DNA of 21,198 nt from CAZGVW01 sp964529265 (GCA_964529265.1 CAZGVW010000096.1:1-21198), one strand, 5' to 3'; positions 1 through 8,049 are shown, numbered from the stretch's first letter. Numbers and translations are program-made. Notes: generated by a model from the sequence alone, not told the origin.

Positions 1-750
1 GTCTCGGAAGGGGGCGCCTCCATCTGCCCGGACGTCCTCGTCATTGGCGCGGCGTACACGGCCGTGGCCGGCGCGCAGCAGGATCCCGTCGCGGCGCTCG
101 ATGCCAACGCGTGGGCGGTCCGCACGCTCTCGCGCGCGGCGGACGAGATCGATGCGACCCTGGTGCACTTCAGCACGGACTTCGTGTTCGACGGAGAAGG
201 TGACCGGCCGTACCGGGAAGAGGACGAGCCCAACCCGCGCGGCACCTACGCGGCCTCCAAGCTGCTGGGGGAATGGTTCGCCGCCGAGGCGCCGCAGCAC
301 TACGTGCTTCGGGTCGAGAGTCTGTTCGGCGGCCCGCGCGCCAAGAGCAGCATCGACCGCATTCTCGACGGCCTGCTCGCCGGCGTGCCCGTTCGAGCCT
401 TTGCCGATCGCACCGTCTCTCCCAGCTACGTCGACGACGTCGTCGAGGCCACGAGCGCGCTGATCGATCGCCGCGCGCCGTACGGCCTCTATCACTGCGT
501 CAACACCGGGTGGACCACGTGGGCAGCGCTCGCGCACGAGCTGGCAAGGCGCATCGACCGCGCCGATGCGGCGATTGTCGCGGTGCCCATGGCCGAGGCC
601 TGCCTGCCGACCCCGCGGCCGCAGTTTGCCGCGTTGTCGAACGAGAAACTGGCAGCCGTCGGCGTCGCGATGCCGACCTGGCAGGATGCGCTGGAACGCT
701 ATCTCGCCCAGCGCCTCGACGGCTTCACCTGGAAAGTCACCGAAGCGTAA
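1..750 (+). CDS. RmlD-type dTDP-4-dehydrorhamnose reductase-like SDR, 5' partial
   Basis: The frame is open from the first base, so the start and the N-terminal Gly-rich NAD(P) site lie outside the window; 249 residues are visible. Family motifs seen are GAAYTAV followed by an acidic/Asn region (AALDAN), STDFVFDG (the usual form is STDYVFDG), the catalytic YxxxK as YAASK, and a C-terminal RPQFAALSNEKL stretch typical of RmlD-like proteins. RmlD enzymes reduce dTDP-4-keto-L-rhamnose to dTDP-L-rhamnose in the cytoplasm. The substrate here could be another nucleotide 4-keto-deoxysugar, since rmlA, rmlB and rmlC are not visible. The TAA stop lies 12 bases from the stop of the convergent oxidoreductase gene. 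The family is confident and the exact sugar is not. Confidence 0.85.
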   Translation, partial: VSEGGASICPDVLVIGAAYTAVAGAQQDPVAALDANAWAVRTLSRAADEIDATLVHFSTDFVFDGEGDRPYREEDEPNPRGTYAASKLLGEWFAAEAPQHYVLRVESLFGGPRAKSSIDRILDGLLAGVPVRAFADRTVSPSYVDDVVEATSALIDRRAPYGLYHCVNTGWTTWAALAHELARRIDRADAAIVAVPMAEACLPTPRPQFAALSNEKLAAVGVAMPTWQDALERYLAQRLDGFTWKVTEA

Positions 751-762
751 GCCGCGGCCGGC

Positions 763-1839
763 TCACGCCGAGCTCGCCAGATCGGCGACGAGCTCGCCAA
801 TCGCGAGACAGGCGGTCAGTCCCGGGGAGTCGATCCCCGCCGCATGAATGAGCCGCGGATTGCGGCGGTCACGGCGAATCAGGAAATCCGCGAACGACTC
901 CTCGGGTGGGTGGAGCTTCGGCCGAATCCCTGACCCGCCCAGGCGCAAGTCGCCGGTCGTCACCGAAGGCAGCAGCCGGCGCGTCGGCTCGAGGAACGCC
1001 TCGAGCGGCAGCCGCGCGGACTCGTAATCACCCTTGTCGTCCTGATACGCGATGGTGGGTCCGATCCAGACCGCGCCCGTGCGCGTTTTCGTCAGGTGCA
1101 CGCCCAGGCCATGGCCCGAGGGATGCGGCGCCGGGTAGACGAGGCCGCGAACCCTGTCGCGCGCGGCTGGCGCGAGCTCCGCGTATTCGCCGCGGCAGGG
1201 GTAGATGCGAAACGACTCACCGCCGGCGAGCCGTGACACATCGTCGGCCCACAAGCCGGCCGCGTTGACCACCAGCTCCGCGTCGATTCGCTCGCTCGGC
1301 GTGATCACCTCCAGGTAATCCGCCCGCGGCTCGATGGCGATCAGCGGAGTGCCGACGAGCACGATGCCATCACGCCCCCGCAGTTCGGAGGCGAGGGCGT
1401 GGACGAGCGCCTCGGCCTCGACCCAGCCGGAGTCGGGAGACCAGAGGGCATGACCGGCGGCGATGTGGGGCTCGCGCGCGCGCACGAAGGCGGCGTCAAC
1501 CGGCTCGAGGCGTGCGCCGCTCGCGGCAGCCGATGCGAGCAGGCGCTCGAGCGCGGCCGCCTCGTCGGGCCGCGCGACGATCAGCTTGCCGCAGCGCAGA
1601 TGCGGCACGCCGGTGCGCTCGCAGAACGCGTAGAGCTGCTGGCGTCCTTCGACGCACAGGCGGGCCTTGAGCGACCCGGCCGGATAGTAGAGCCCCGCAT
1701 GAATGACGCCGCTGTTGTGCGTCGACGTCTCGAGCCCGGGGCGCCGATGCCGTTCGACCACGCACACCGCGCGGCCGCGGTTCGCGATCGCGAGCGCGGA
1801 CGCCAGGCCGACCACGCCGGCGCCGACGACGACAACCAC
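763..1839 (-). CDS. FAD-dependent oxidoreductase, L-2-hydroxyglutarate oxidase (LhgO) type
   Basis: The 358-residue protein begins with a dinucleotide-binding motif (VVVVGAGVVGLASALA) and an acidic end of the second strand (VVERH). It then has the block HNSGVIHAGLYYPAGSLKA and CGKLIVA, characteristic of the LhgO branch of the DAO family. The C-terminus carries GSGIRPKL and AGIDSPGLTACLAIGELV, where the isoalloxazine site is completed. Known members oxidise L-2-hydroxyglutarate to 2-oxoglutarate; E. coli LhgO is somewhat longer (about 420 residues), so the substrate is not proven. The GTG start is separated by a single base from the TGA of the ATPase gene, so it is the third gene of the export operon and probably translated by reinitiation. 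Why a hydroxyacid oxidase sits there is unclear. Confidence 0.83.
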   Translation of the reverse strand: MVVVVGAGVVGLASALAIANRGRAVCVVERHRRPGLETSTHNSGVIHAGLYYPAGSLKARLCVEGRQQLYAFCERTGVPHLRCGKLIVARPDEAAALERLLASAAASGARLEPVDAAFVRAREPHIAAGHALWSPDSGWVEAEALVHALASELRGRDGIVLVGTPLIAIEPRADYLEVITPSERIDAELVVNAAGLWADDVSRLAGGESFRIYPCRGEYAELAPAARDRVRGLVYPAPHPSGHGLGVHLTKTRTGAVWIGPTIAYQDDKGDYESARLPLEAFLEPTRRLLPSVTTGDLRLGGSGIRPKLHPPEESFADFLIRRDRRNPRLIHAAGIDSPGLTACLAIGELVADLASSA

Positions 1840-1840
1840 G

Positions 1841-2608
1841 TCAGCCTGCGGCCGCCGTGCCGGCGATCATGGCGTCGTAGCGCTCGAGCCCCTCGTCGAT
1901 GGCGCCGTCGTAGACCAGGCGGCCCTGCTCGAGGAGGCACAGGCGATCGCACATGTCGGCGACCGCGCGGGCGGAATGCGAGACGAACACGATTGTGTGC
2001 CCCTGCTTGCGCAGCTCCGTGATCGTGGTCATCGACTGCCGCTGGAAGTCCGCATCGCCGACCGCGAAGATCTCGTCGAGCAGGAGCAAATCCGAATCGA
2101 GGTGCGCCGCCACGGCAAAGCCGAGCCGGATGCGCATGCCCGACGAGTAGCCCTTGAACGGCGTGTCCATGAAGCGCCCGAGGCCCGAGTAGGCGGCGAC
2201 CTTCGACACCAGGACGTCGATCTGCGGCCGGTCGAGGCCGTAGATCGCCCCGCCGAGCCGGACGTTCTCGATTCCGGTCAGCTCGGGATGGAAGCCGACG
2301 CCCAGCTCGATCATCGTGCCGACGCGCGTGCCCCGGGCGATCAGGAGCCGTCCGCTCGTCGGCCGGTGTAGACCGGCGATGAGCTTGAGCAGCGTGCTCT
2401 TCCCCGACCCGTTGCGGCCCATGAGCCCCACCGCCTCGCCGCGCCGCACAATGAGCGATACGTCGCGCAGCGCCCAGAATTCCTCCACCATTTGCCGCTT
2501 CTCGGGATGAAACAGCGAGAGCACGCGCACCTTGAGCTCGGGCGTGCGGTTGTGTTGGAGCAGAAACCGCTTGGAGACCTGCTGCGCGTCGATCAGGACG
2601 TCCGACAT
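1841..2608 (-). CDS. Polysaccharide/teichoic-acid type ABC exporter, ATP-binding subunit (Wzt/TagH-like)
   Basis: The protein is about 255 residues. Counting from the GTG at 2611, Walker A (GRNGSGKS) is at 65-72, the ABC signature YSSGM at about 155-159, Walker B LLLLDE at 175-180 and the switch histidine at 212. The sequence IELGVGFHPELTGIENV and the signature context GYSSGMRIRLGFA are typical of the Wzt/TagH/RfbE subfamily, which powers export of undecaprenyl-linked glycans. It stops soon after the nucleotide-binding domain, so it lacks the C-terminal carbohydrate-binding domain found in E. coli O8/O9a Wzt. The permease TGA and the ATG at 2608 share a base (TGATG). A GTG directly upstream at 2611 could also start it, and GGAG in the permease end serves as ribosome-binding site for either. 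Confidence 0.93.
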   Translation of the reverse strand: MSDVLIDAQQVSKRFLLQHNRTPELKVRVLSLFHPEKRQMVEEFWALRDVSLIVRRGEAVGLMGRNGSGKSTLLKLIAGLHRPTSGRLLIARGTRVGTMIELGVGFHPELTGIENVRLGGAIYGLDRPQIDVLVSKVAAYSGLGRFMDTPFKGYSSGMRIRLGFAVAAHLDSDLLLLDEIFAVGDADFQRQSMTTITELRKQGHTIVFVSHSARAVADMCDRLCLLEQGRLVYDGAIDEGLERYDAMIAGTAAAG

Positions 2609-3831
2609 CACAGCTGCTCCACCAGCTCGTCTTCCGCCGACAGGAAAATCATCGCGCCGATCGCGAGCATGCTCAGGCCGTACACGACCGCGATGATCGT
2701 GACGAACATGTCAGGGACCTGCGCGTCGTAGAAAATGCGCTGGTAGCTGATCACGAACGGCGACATCGGGCTGAGCTGAATGGCCATGCGCATCGACTCG
2801 GGCACGAACGACAGCGGGTAGAAGATGGGCGTCGTCCAGAACAGGAGCGGCAGCACCACCTCGATCAGGTGCTTGACGTCGCGGAATTTCGTGGTGAACA
2901 CCGAGAGCATCAGCGCGACGCCGACGATGAACGCGACCTGCAGCGTCAGGAGCACCGGGAACAGCAGCATCGGCCAGGCCGGCGGCAGCCCCAGCCACAG
3001 CAGCATGATCGGCACGAAGACCGCGGCCGTCAGGAGGAATTGCGCCAGATTGAAGAACACGGTCGCGACCGGCAGGATGGCGCGGGGAAAGCGCACCGCC
3101 CGGACGAGGCCCGTGCTCTCGATGATCGACCCGGTCGACATCGTCGCCGCCTGCGCGAACAGCGACCACGTCATGATGCCGAGCAGCACCTTGAAGACGT
3201 AGCCGGGATCGTCCATCAGCAGGATGTACTTGAACGCGAACGTGTAGACGATCACCATCGCGAGCGGGTTGCCGAGCGACCACAGGAATCCCAGTACCGA
3301 TCCGCGGTACTTGAGCTTCAGGTCGCGCATGACGAGCTGGCGCAGCAGTTCCCGGTAGGCGACGAGCGATCGAAATGTCTGGAGGAGCGACGACGGTTCG
3401 GTGGTGCGATCGATGAAGTGCGCGTCGATCGGGTCGGCCGGGGCGCGCCGGCTCGCCCAGATGACGCGCGCGGCGCGCCAGCCGATGATCGCGGGCAGGA
3501 ACAGCGCCAGATCGAGCCCGATGAGATCGCGGCCGAGGTTCAGGCCAGACGCGGCCACCCGCAGGAGCAGGCCGGCGAGCAGCGCGCCGCCCAGCGCGCC
3601 AAGCAGGAGCCGGCCCAGCTTCTGTGTCACGGGCCGCGATTGGTACGCGCCGGCGATCGCCAGCGCGCCGAGCTGCGCCGGCACACTCAGGGTCAGGATC
3701 TGCGCCAGGGCGGCGCGATCGTCGAAGAGCCGCGGGGCGCCGATCCAGGAGACGACCAGCCAGCACGAGGCGGCGACACCGAGATCGACGACAACGGCAA
3801 TGGCTTGCGATCTATCCAACTCGTAATTCAC
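2608..3831 (-). CDS. ABC-2 type polysaccharide export permease with extra N-terminal membrane module
   Basis: The protein has 407 residues, against roughly 260-290 for a typical Wzm/TagG permease. Residues from about 155 onward are the standard ABC-2 unit. An amphipathic LVMRDLKLKYRGSVLGFLW entry leads to about six membrane spans, including the FTTKFRDVKH loop and the FWTTPIFYPLSFVPE segment seen in polysaccharide exporters. Residues 1-125 add about four further hydrophobic segments (roughly 8-30, 42-61, 75-91 and 104-122). They are followed by a charged linker. This part resembles the multi-span N-terminus of polyprenyl glycosylphosphotransferases, but the resemblance is by eye only. The start is a GTG (GTG AAT TAC). 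It is the first gene of the leftward operon, and its partner ATPase follows with TGATG coupling. It should work in the inner membrane. Confidence 0.9.
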   Translation of the reverse strand: MNYELDRSQAIAVVVDLGVAASCWLVVSWIGAPRLFDDRAALAQILTLSVPAQLGALAIAGAYQSRPVTQKLGRLLLGALGGALLAGLLLRVAASGLNLGRDLIGLDLALFLPAIIGWRAARVIWASRRAPADPIDAHFIDRTTEPSSLLQTFRSLVAYRELLRQLVMRDLKLKYRGSVLGFLWSLGNPLAMVIVYTFAFKYILLMDDPGYVFKVLLGIMTWSLFAQAATMSTGSIIESTGLVRAVRFPRAILPVATVFFNLAQFLLTAAVFVPIMLLWLGLPPAWPMLLFPVLLTLQVAFIVGVALMLSVFTTKFRDVKHLIEVVLPLLFWTTPIFYPLSFVPESMRMAIQLSPMSPFVISYQRIFYDAQVPDMFVTIIAVVYGLSMLAIGAMIFLSAEDELVEQL

Positions 3832-3985
3832 GCCGCTGAGATGGGTCGGGGGTCAGACCGGCGGACGCGCACGTCGCCGGCGCGCGACAGCTTATCACCA
3901 CGCGACCCAGCGCCCGCCGCGCGTTTGCGGTCCTCCGGGCTATCGGCTAGTCTGGCGAGACCCCTCACGTCATCCGGCGCCAGCG

Positions 3986-3991
3986 TATGAT
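3986..3991 (+). promoter_or_regulatory. Possible -10 element (TATGAT) in divergent intergenic region
   Basis: The 201 bases between the divergent permease and small secreted protein genes (3832-4032) contain no convincing gene. TATGAT here matches the sigma-70 -10 consensus at five of six positions and lies 41 bases before the next ATG. No good -35 is visible at the expected spacing. A TGATAA on the opposite strand near 3893-3898 might serve the leftward operon. Confidence 0.25.
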
Positions 3992-4032
3992 CGTCGGCTG
4001 CTCCCCTGGAGCCAGATTGGACGCACACAGAG

Positions 4033-4542
4033 ATGGCCGGTGCGATTTCACCACGATGGCTGACGCGGTTGGCGGGCGCGGTGATCGCCGCGGTGCCCCT
4101 GTCGTGCGCCGGCGCCGCGACCCAGACCCAGGCGCCGCCGGCCCAGTCACCCGCGCCGTACGAACGGCTCGCCGACGGCGCGTTCGAGAACAAGGGGATC
4201 GCGCGCATCGAGCGGCTGGGGCGCCGCTGGGTCTTGTCCATTCTCTGCGCCGGCACGCACACCACCTATCTCGACGAGTCCACCATCGATCTCGCCTCGT
4301 ACCAGAACACGTTCGTCCAGACGCGCTACCGCTACGTGGATCGCACCATTCCGGATCCGCAGTGCGTCGCCGCCCCGTGCGGGCCGGTCACCGAACGGCG
4401 GATTGCGCTCGAACGCGTCACGCGCGTCGACGCGACGCCTGAACAAGCCGCACAGATCGCGCGCACATGCCAGACAGCCGCCGCCGCAGGCGCAGACGAG
4501 GCCAGGCGTCCATCACGCCCCGTGTGGAACCGGCACGATTAG
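4033..4542 (+). CDS. Small exported protein of unknown function
   Basis: The protein has 169 residues and I do not recognise a family. The N-terminus (MAGAISPRWLTRLAGAVIAAVPLSCAGAA) has positive charges, a short hydrophobic core and small residues around position 25-29, as in a Sec signal peptide. Cys25 is not in a proper lipobox because proline precedes LSC. After a Pro/Gln/Ala-rich linker (about 30-42) comes a compact domain of about 100 residues with Cys72, Cys111, Cys116 and Cys146, which could form two disulfides in the periplasm or outside the cell. The C-terminal tail is Ala/Arg-rich. No strong Shine-Dalgarno precedes the ATG. Codon usage is GC-rich and the reading frame is the best in this stretch. 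It lies directly upstream of the secreted peptidase, on the same strand, with 154 bases between. Confidence 0.62.
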   Translation: MAGAISPRWLTRLAGAVIAAVPLSCAGAATQTQAPPAQSPAPYERLADGAFENKGIARIERLGRRWVLSILCAGTHTTYLDESTIDLASYQNTFVQTRYRYVDRTIPDPQCVAAPCGPVTERRIALERVTRVDATPEQAAQIARTCQTAAAAGADEARRPSRPVWNRHD

Positions 4543-4583
4543 CTCCCCTCCCGTCGTGCCTCGTCCGCCCCCCTTCGGTGCCG

Positions 4584-4612
4584 TTGCGGACGCACACGCT
4601 TTCGACTAGCCT
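4584..4612 (+). promoter_or_regulatory. Possible promoter for the M4 peptidase gene
   Basis: TTGCGG (4584-4589) and TAGCCT (4607-4612) are 17 bases apart. Each matches half or slightly more of the sigma-70 -35 and -10 consensus. The start codon follows 84 bases later. The region 4543-4696 holds no gene that I can support. Confidence 0.25.
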
Positions 4613-4686
4613 ACGCTGTCGCGCGACGGCACTCTCCCGGCCCGAGCGCTGTCCGTCGCAGTCTGCGGCGTGGGTCGCTCTTCCTC

Positions 4687-4691
4687 AGAGG
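4687..4691 (+). promoter_or_regulatory. Ribosome-binding site (AGAGG) that decides the peptidase start
   Basis: AGAGG lies five bases before the ATG at 4697. A GTG at 4670 is in frame but has no such site and would put nine polar residues in front of the signal peptide. The ATG is therefore the better start. Confidence 0.6.
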
Positions 4692-4696
4692 TGTTG

Positions 4697-7600
4697 ATGA
4701 AAGCCATCAAGATCGTGTCCGCCCTGGGTGCGGCGGTAGTGACCGCTGCGCTCGTTCCGTTTGGTCTGCAGGCGCTCGGGCGCTCCGATGCTGAGGCAAG
4801 CGCGCAGGGGATCGGGCAGGGGTTGACGGTCCGGCAAACCTCTCCGAGAACGGGACTGGCGACATTCGCGAGCGCCGACGGCGACGGGCTGCTCCTGCCC
4901 GTGTCGGCGAACCTGCCCGCCGAATCGCGGGCGCTGGCGTTTCTCGGCCTGCACGGACCGGCGTTCGGCCTGGATCGTGCGGGCGTCCAGTTGCAGCGCG
5001 CGCCGACCGTGGATCTGCTTGCCGTCGAGCACGTGCGCTTCCAGCAAGTGCACATGGGCGTCCCGGTGCGCGCGGGCGAATTCCTCGTCCATCTGCGCGG
5101 CGCGCATGTCGTCGGCGCGAACGGCAACGTGCTGACGGACCTGCCATCGGACGTCACGCCGGCGCTGACCCCGCAGGAGGCGATCGAACGGGCACGGGAG
5201 GTCGTCCGGCGGTATCGATCAGGGCAGCTCGCTACGGCGCAGTACCGCACGCCGCAGCTCGAAATCTTCAACAAGGGCATGTTCGCGGAGGAATCCGTCG
5301 GCACCCACCTGGCCTGGTTCGTCGAGGCGGCGGGCCCCGATCTGCGCGAGTACATCTGGGTCGATGCGCGGACGGGCGGCGTGCTGCTCAATTTCAGTCA
5401 GCTCACGGATGCCAAGAACCGCTCCACGTACGACTCGCAGAGCACCGCCGTGCGCCCCGGAGTGCTCATGCGCACCGAGGGCCAGGCGAACATCGGCGAC
5501 GCCGACGTCGACAACGCGCACAACTACGCGGGCGATACCTACGACTACTTCTTCAGCAACTTCGGCCGCGACAGCTTCGACGGGGCTGGCGGCGCGTTGA
5601 TCTCCAGCGTGCGGTTCTGTCCGTCGCCGGCCGACTGCCCGTACTTCAATGCGTTCTGGGATGGCACGCAGATGACCTACGGCGCCGGCTTCTCCCAGGC
5701 CGACGACGTGGTGGCGCACGAGCTGGCGCACGGCGTCACCGAGTTCTCCGCGGGCCTGTTGTATTACTACCAGTCCGGCGCGATCAACGAGTCGATGTCG
5801 GACATCTTCGGCGAGTCGGTCGACCTGCTGAACACGGGCGGCACCGATACGCCGGCCGTCCGATGGCTGCTCGGCGAAGACGTGCCGGTGTTCGGCGCGA
5901 TCCGAAACATGATGAACCCGAACGCGTTCGGCGACCCCGGCAAGGTGAGCGATCCGCAGTTCTTCTGCCACGACCAGGGCTGGACGAATGGCGGCGCCGA
6001 CAACGGCGGCGTGCACATCAACAGCGGCGTGCCCAACCATGCCTTCGCGCTCATGGTGGATGGCGGGACCTACAACGGCCGCACCGTGGCCGGCATCGGC
6101 CTCCTGAAAGCGGGTCACATCTGGTATCGCACGCTCACCGTGTACCTGACTTCAGGAGCGAATTTCGTCGACGCCTACCATTCGGTGAGGTCGGCCTGCG
6201 TCGACCTGCTGGGCGTAGCCGGCATCACGGTGCAGGACTGCACGCAGGTGACGCTTGCGCTCGACGCGGTCGAGATGCAGCAGCGGTGGAACTGCGCCGC
6301 GGCCGTGGCCACACCCTCCGCCTGCCCGAGCGGGGCGGGGCCGGTCACCACGCTGTTCAGTGCGACGTTCGAGGTGGACGACGCGGCGTTCACGAAGTCG
6401 TCGACGAGCGGCACGAACTGGGTGCGCACGCTCGGCTTCGCGGAGTCCGGGCTCTTCAGCGAGATCGGCCCGAACGGATCGGGCTTTTCGGATCACATTC
6501 TGGCGATGACGAATCCGGTCCTGCTGCCGGCCGGAGCACGGCTCGGCTTCGATCACGCGTTCGAGTTCGAAACAGGCGGCGTGACGAACTACGACGGCGG
6601 TGTCCTGGAATACACGACCGACGGGGTGACCTGGATAGACGCCGGCAGCCTGATCGAGGCCGGACGAACCTACAACGGGACGATCGCGAACGAGCCGGCA
6701 CCGTTTGGACCCAATCCGCTGGCGAGTCGGCAGGCATTCGTACGCCAGAGCTTCGGATACACCGGGACCGTCTTCAACCTGTCGGCGCTGGCCGGGCAGA
6801 ACATCCGCTTCCGCTGGCGCGTCGGCACCGACGGGATTGTCGCCTCGCTGGGCTGGATCATCGACGGCGTCCGCATCTACACGTGCCCGGGTACCGGCAC
6901 CGCAAACGTGATCGTCAACGGCGGATTCAGCGGCATTGGCGGATGGAGCGTCTTCGGTCTTCCGACCACTCCGCAGGGCATCATCTGGGACACAACGGGT
7001 GACCGGTTCAACTACTACCGTCCACCGGGATCGACGCAAGGTGTCGTGCTGCAGAGCACGGGGCTGCAGGTTCCGGGAGGCATGTCGTTCGAAGCGGTCT
7101 GGACGATGGGGAACAGCGACTCGGTGCGCAAGCGCTACTCGGTGCTCATCGGCGACAACGACTTCAGCGATCTCCACGTGTGCACGTTCTGGCTCGATCC
7201 GGGGCAGGCGGCGCAAACCTATCGCATGCGCACCCACACGACGAAGATGATCGGCAACCTGACGATCTGGTTCTACGCCGCGTCGCTTGGCGGGGGCGCC
7301 GTGGGCGCGTATCACCTGGATGACGTCTCGATGACGCAGAAGCCGACCCACTCGGAATTCAAGACCGACTGCGAGGATCCGCTGCGGCCGCTCGCTGGCG
7401 GCGCCACGAGCGGCAATCTGGTGGTCAACGGGGATTTCGCGGGGGGGCTGGCGAACTGGACGCCATTCGGCAACCTGGCGCACAACTCCGCGGCCGGCGG
7501 CATCTTCGAGTTCTTCAAGCTGGCCGGCTTGCCCGCGGGCGTCATCCTGCAGCCGCTCGGTCAGGCGATGGCGTCCGATCAGCGCATGGTGGCCACGTTC

Positions 7601-7891
7601 CAGCTCGGCAACAGCAGCCCCGTCCGCCAGCGCGTCACCGTCATCCTGCACGACAACGACTTCTCCGACCTCAGTGCGTGCACGTTCTGGCTGCCCCCCG
7701 GGCTGCTCATGCAGAATTACGCGATGCGCGCCTATGCCAGCGAGACCTGGACGGACACGACGTTCGCCGTCTACCCCGCGACCGTCGGCTCGTCGCCGAC
7801 GCACGAGTGGCTGCGGCTGGACAACGTGAACCTGCAGCGGTCGACCGCCACCAACTGGGGCACGGAGTGCTTCGAGCCGGGCGCGCCGTAA
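4697..7891 (+). CDS. Secreted M4 (thermolysin-like) zinc metallopeptidase with three C-terminal accessory domains
   Basis: The protein has 1064 residues. A signal peptide (MKAIKIVSALGAAVVTAALVP...) is followed by a propeptide (about 30-235) with the FTP-like FQQVHMGVPVRAGEFLVHL segment. The catalytic domain (about 244-535) has NAFWDGTQMTYGAG, zinc ligands His341 and His345 in HELAH with Glu342 as general base, Glu365 in NESMSD exactly 24 residues on as in thermolysin, and the transition-state His440 in GGVHINSG. All key residues are present, so it should be active. Then comes a jelly-roll/MAM-like domain (about 553-732) and two homologous domains (737-892 and 907-1058). The usual role is extracellular protein degradation; the accessory domains probably bind glycans, proteins or the cell surface. 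It has no visible sorting signal for a type IX or LPXTG system. Confidence 0.95.
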   Translation: MKAIKIVSALGAAVVTAALVPFGLQALGRSDAEASAQGIGQGLTVRQTSPRTGLATFASADGDGLLLPVSANLPAESRALAFLGLHGPAFGLDRAGVQLQRAPTVDLLAVEHVRFQQVHMGVPVRAGEFLVHLRGAHVVGANGNVLTDLPSDVTPALTPQEAIERAREVVRRYRSGQLATAQYRTPQLEIFNKGMFAEESVGTHLAWFVEAAGPDLREYIWVDARTGGVLLNFSQLTDAKNRSTYDSQSTAVRPGVLMRTEGQANIGDADVDNAHNYAGDTYDYFFSNFGRDSFDGAGGALISSVRFCPSPADCPYFNAFWDGTQMTYGAGFSQADDVVAHELAHGVTEFSAGLLYYYQSGAINESMSDIFGESVDLLNTGGTDTPAVRWLLGEDVPVFGAIRNMMNPNAFGDPGKVSDPQFFCHDQGWTNGGADNGGVHINSGVPNHAFALMVDGGTYNGRTVAGIGLLKAGHIWYRTLTVYLTSGANFVDAYHSVRSACVDLLGVAGITVQDCTQVTLALDAVEMQQRWNCAAAVATPSACPSGAGPVTTLFSATFEVDDAAFTKSSTSGTNWVRTLGFAESGLFSEIGPNGSGFSDHILAMTNPVLLPAGARLGFDHAFEFETGGVTNYDGGVLEYTTDGVTWIDAGSLIEAGRTYNGTIANEPAPFGPNPLASRQAFVRQSFGYTGTVFNLSALAGQNIRFRWRVGTDGIVASLGWIIDGVRIYTCPGTGTANVIVNGGFSGIGGWSVFGLPTTPQGIIWDTTGDRFNYYRPPGSTQGVVLQSTGLQVPGGMSFEAVWTMGNSDSVRKRYSVLIGDNDFSDLHVCTFWLDPGQAAQTYRMRTHTTKMIGNLTIWFYAASLGGGAVGAYHLDDVSMTQKPTHSEFKTDCEDPLRPLAGGATSGNLVVNGDFAGGLANWTPFGNLAHNSAAGGIFEFFKLAGLPAGVILQPLGQAMASDQRMVATFQLGNSSPVRQRVTVILHDNDFSDLSACTFWLPPGLLMQNYAMRAYASETWTDTTFAVYPATVGSSPTHEWLRLDNVNLQRSTATNWGTECFEPGAP
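6905..7885 (+). repeat. Tandem pair of homologous C-terminal domains in the M4 peptidase
   Basis: Residues 737-892 and 907-1058 align along their length. Shared marks are an N-terminal VNG(G/D)F strand, an identical DNDFSDL followed two residues later by CTFWL, an LD(D/N)V strand and a terminal T(D/E)C pair ending in EDP or FEP. Each copy has two conserved cysteines placed to form a disulfide. The fold is probably a beta-sandwich like the CBM4/9 or similar families, which is inference. The copies are clearly diverged, so this is not a recent duplication. Confidence 0.8.
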
Positions 7892-7993
7892 TCGCTGACA
7901 CTGTTGAGCTGACGTCCGGGAACCGCGCCTCGCTGCGGGACGCGAGTCCGACGCTGAGCCGCGTCGCGGCGGCCGGACGCGATCACGCACGCG

Positions 7994-8023
7994 ATCACCC
8001 CCGGCGGTCAGGCCGGGGGTGAT
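7994..8023 (+). terminator. Perfect 12-bp hairpin after the peptidase gene
   Basis: ATCACCCCCGGC (7994-8005) pairs fully with GCCGGGGGTGAT (8012-8023) around a six-base loop. It lies 102 bases after the peptidase stop and 26 bases before the GT10 start. No T-run follows, so it may be a Rho-assisted terminator, an mRNA-stabilising 3' structure or a binding site. TATGCT overlaps its right end (8023-8028) and could be a -10 for the next gene. Confidence 0.5.
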
Positions 8024-8049
8024 ATGCTCGCGCGTCCAGAGCCATCCGC

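Noticed and set aside
750..763. GC-rich palindrome between the convergent reductase and oxidoreductase stops as a terminator
   Set aside because: GCCGCGGC is too short and lacks a T-run. In this base composition such palindromes are expected by chance.
2869..3990. Plus-strand open frame of 373 codons opposite the permease
   Set aside because: The product is Arg/Glu/Gln-rich shadow sequence; the minus strand has clear membrane spans and ABC-2 motifs.
4670..4696. Nine-codon N-terminal extension of the M4 peptidase from a GTG
   Set aside because: It would precede a typical signal peptide with polar residues, and an AGAGG lies five bases before the internal ATG.
6152..7990. Antisense open frame of 612 codons opposite the peptidase C-terminus
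   Set aside because: The plus strand encodes two homologous domains with conserved cysteines; the antisense frame shows no matching repeat logic.
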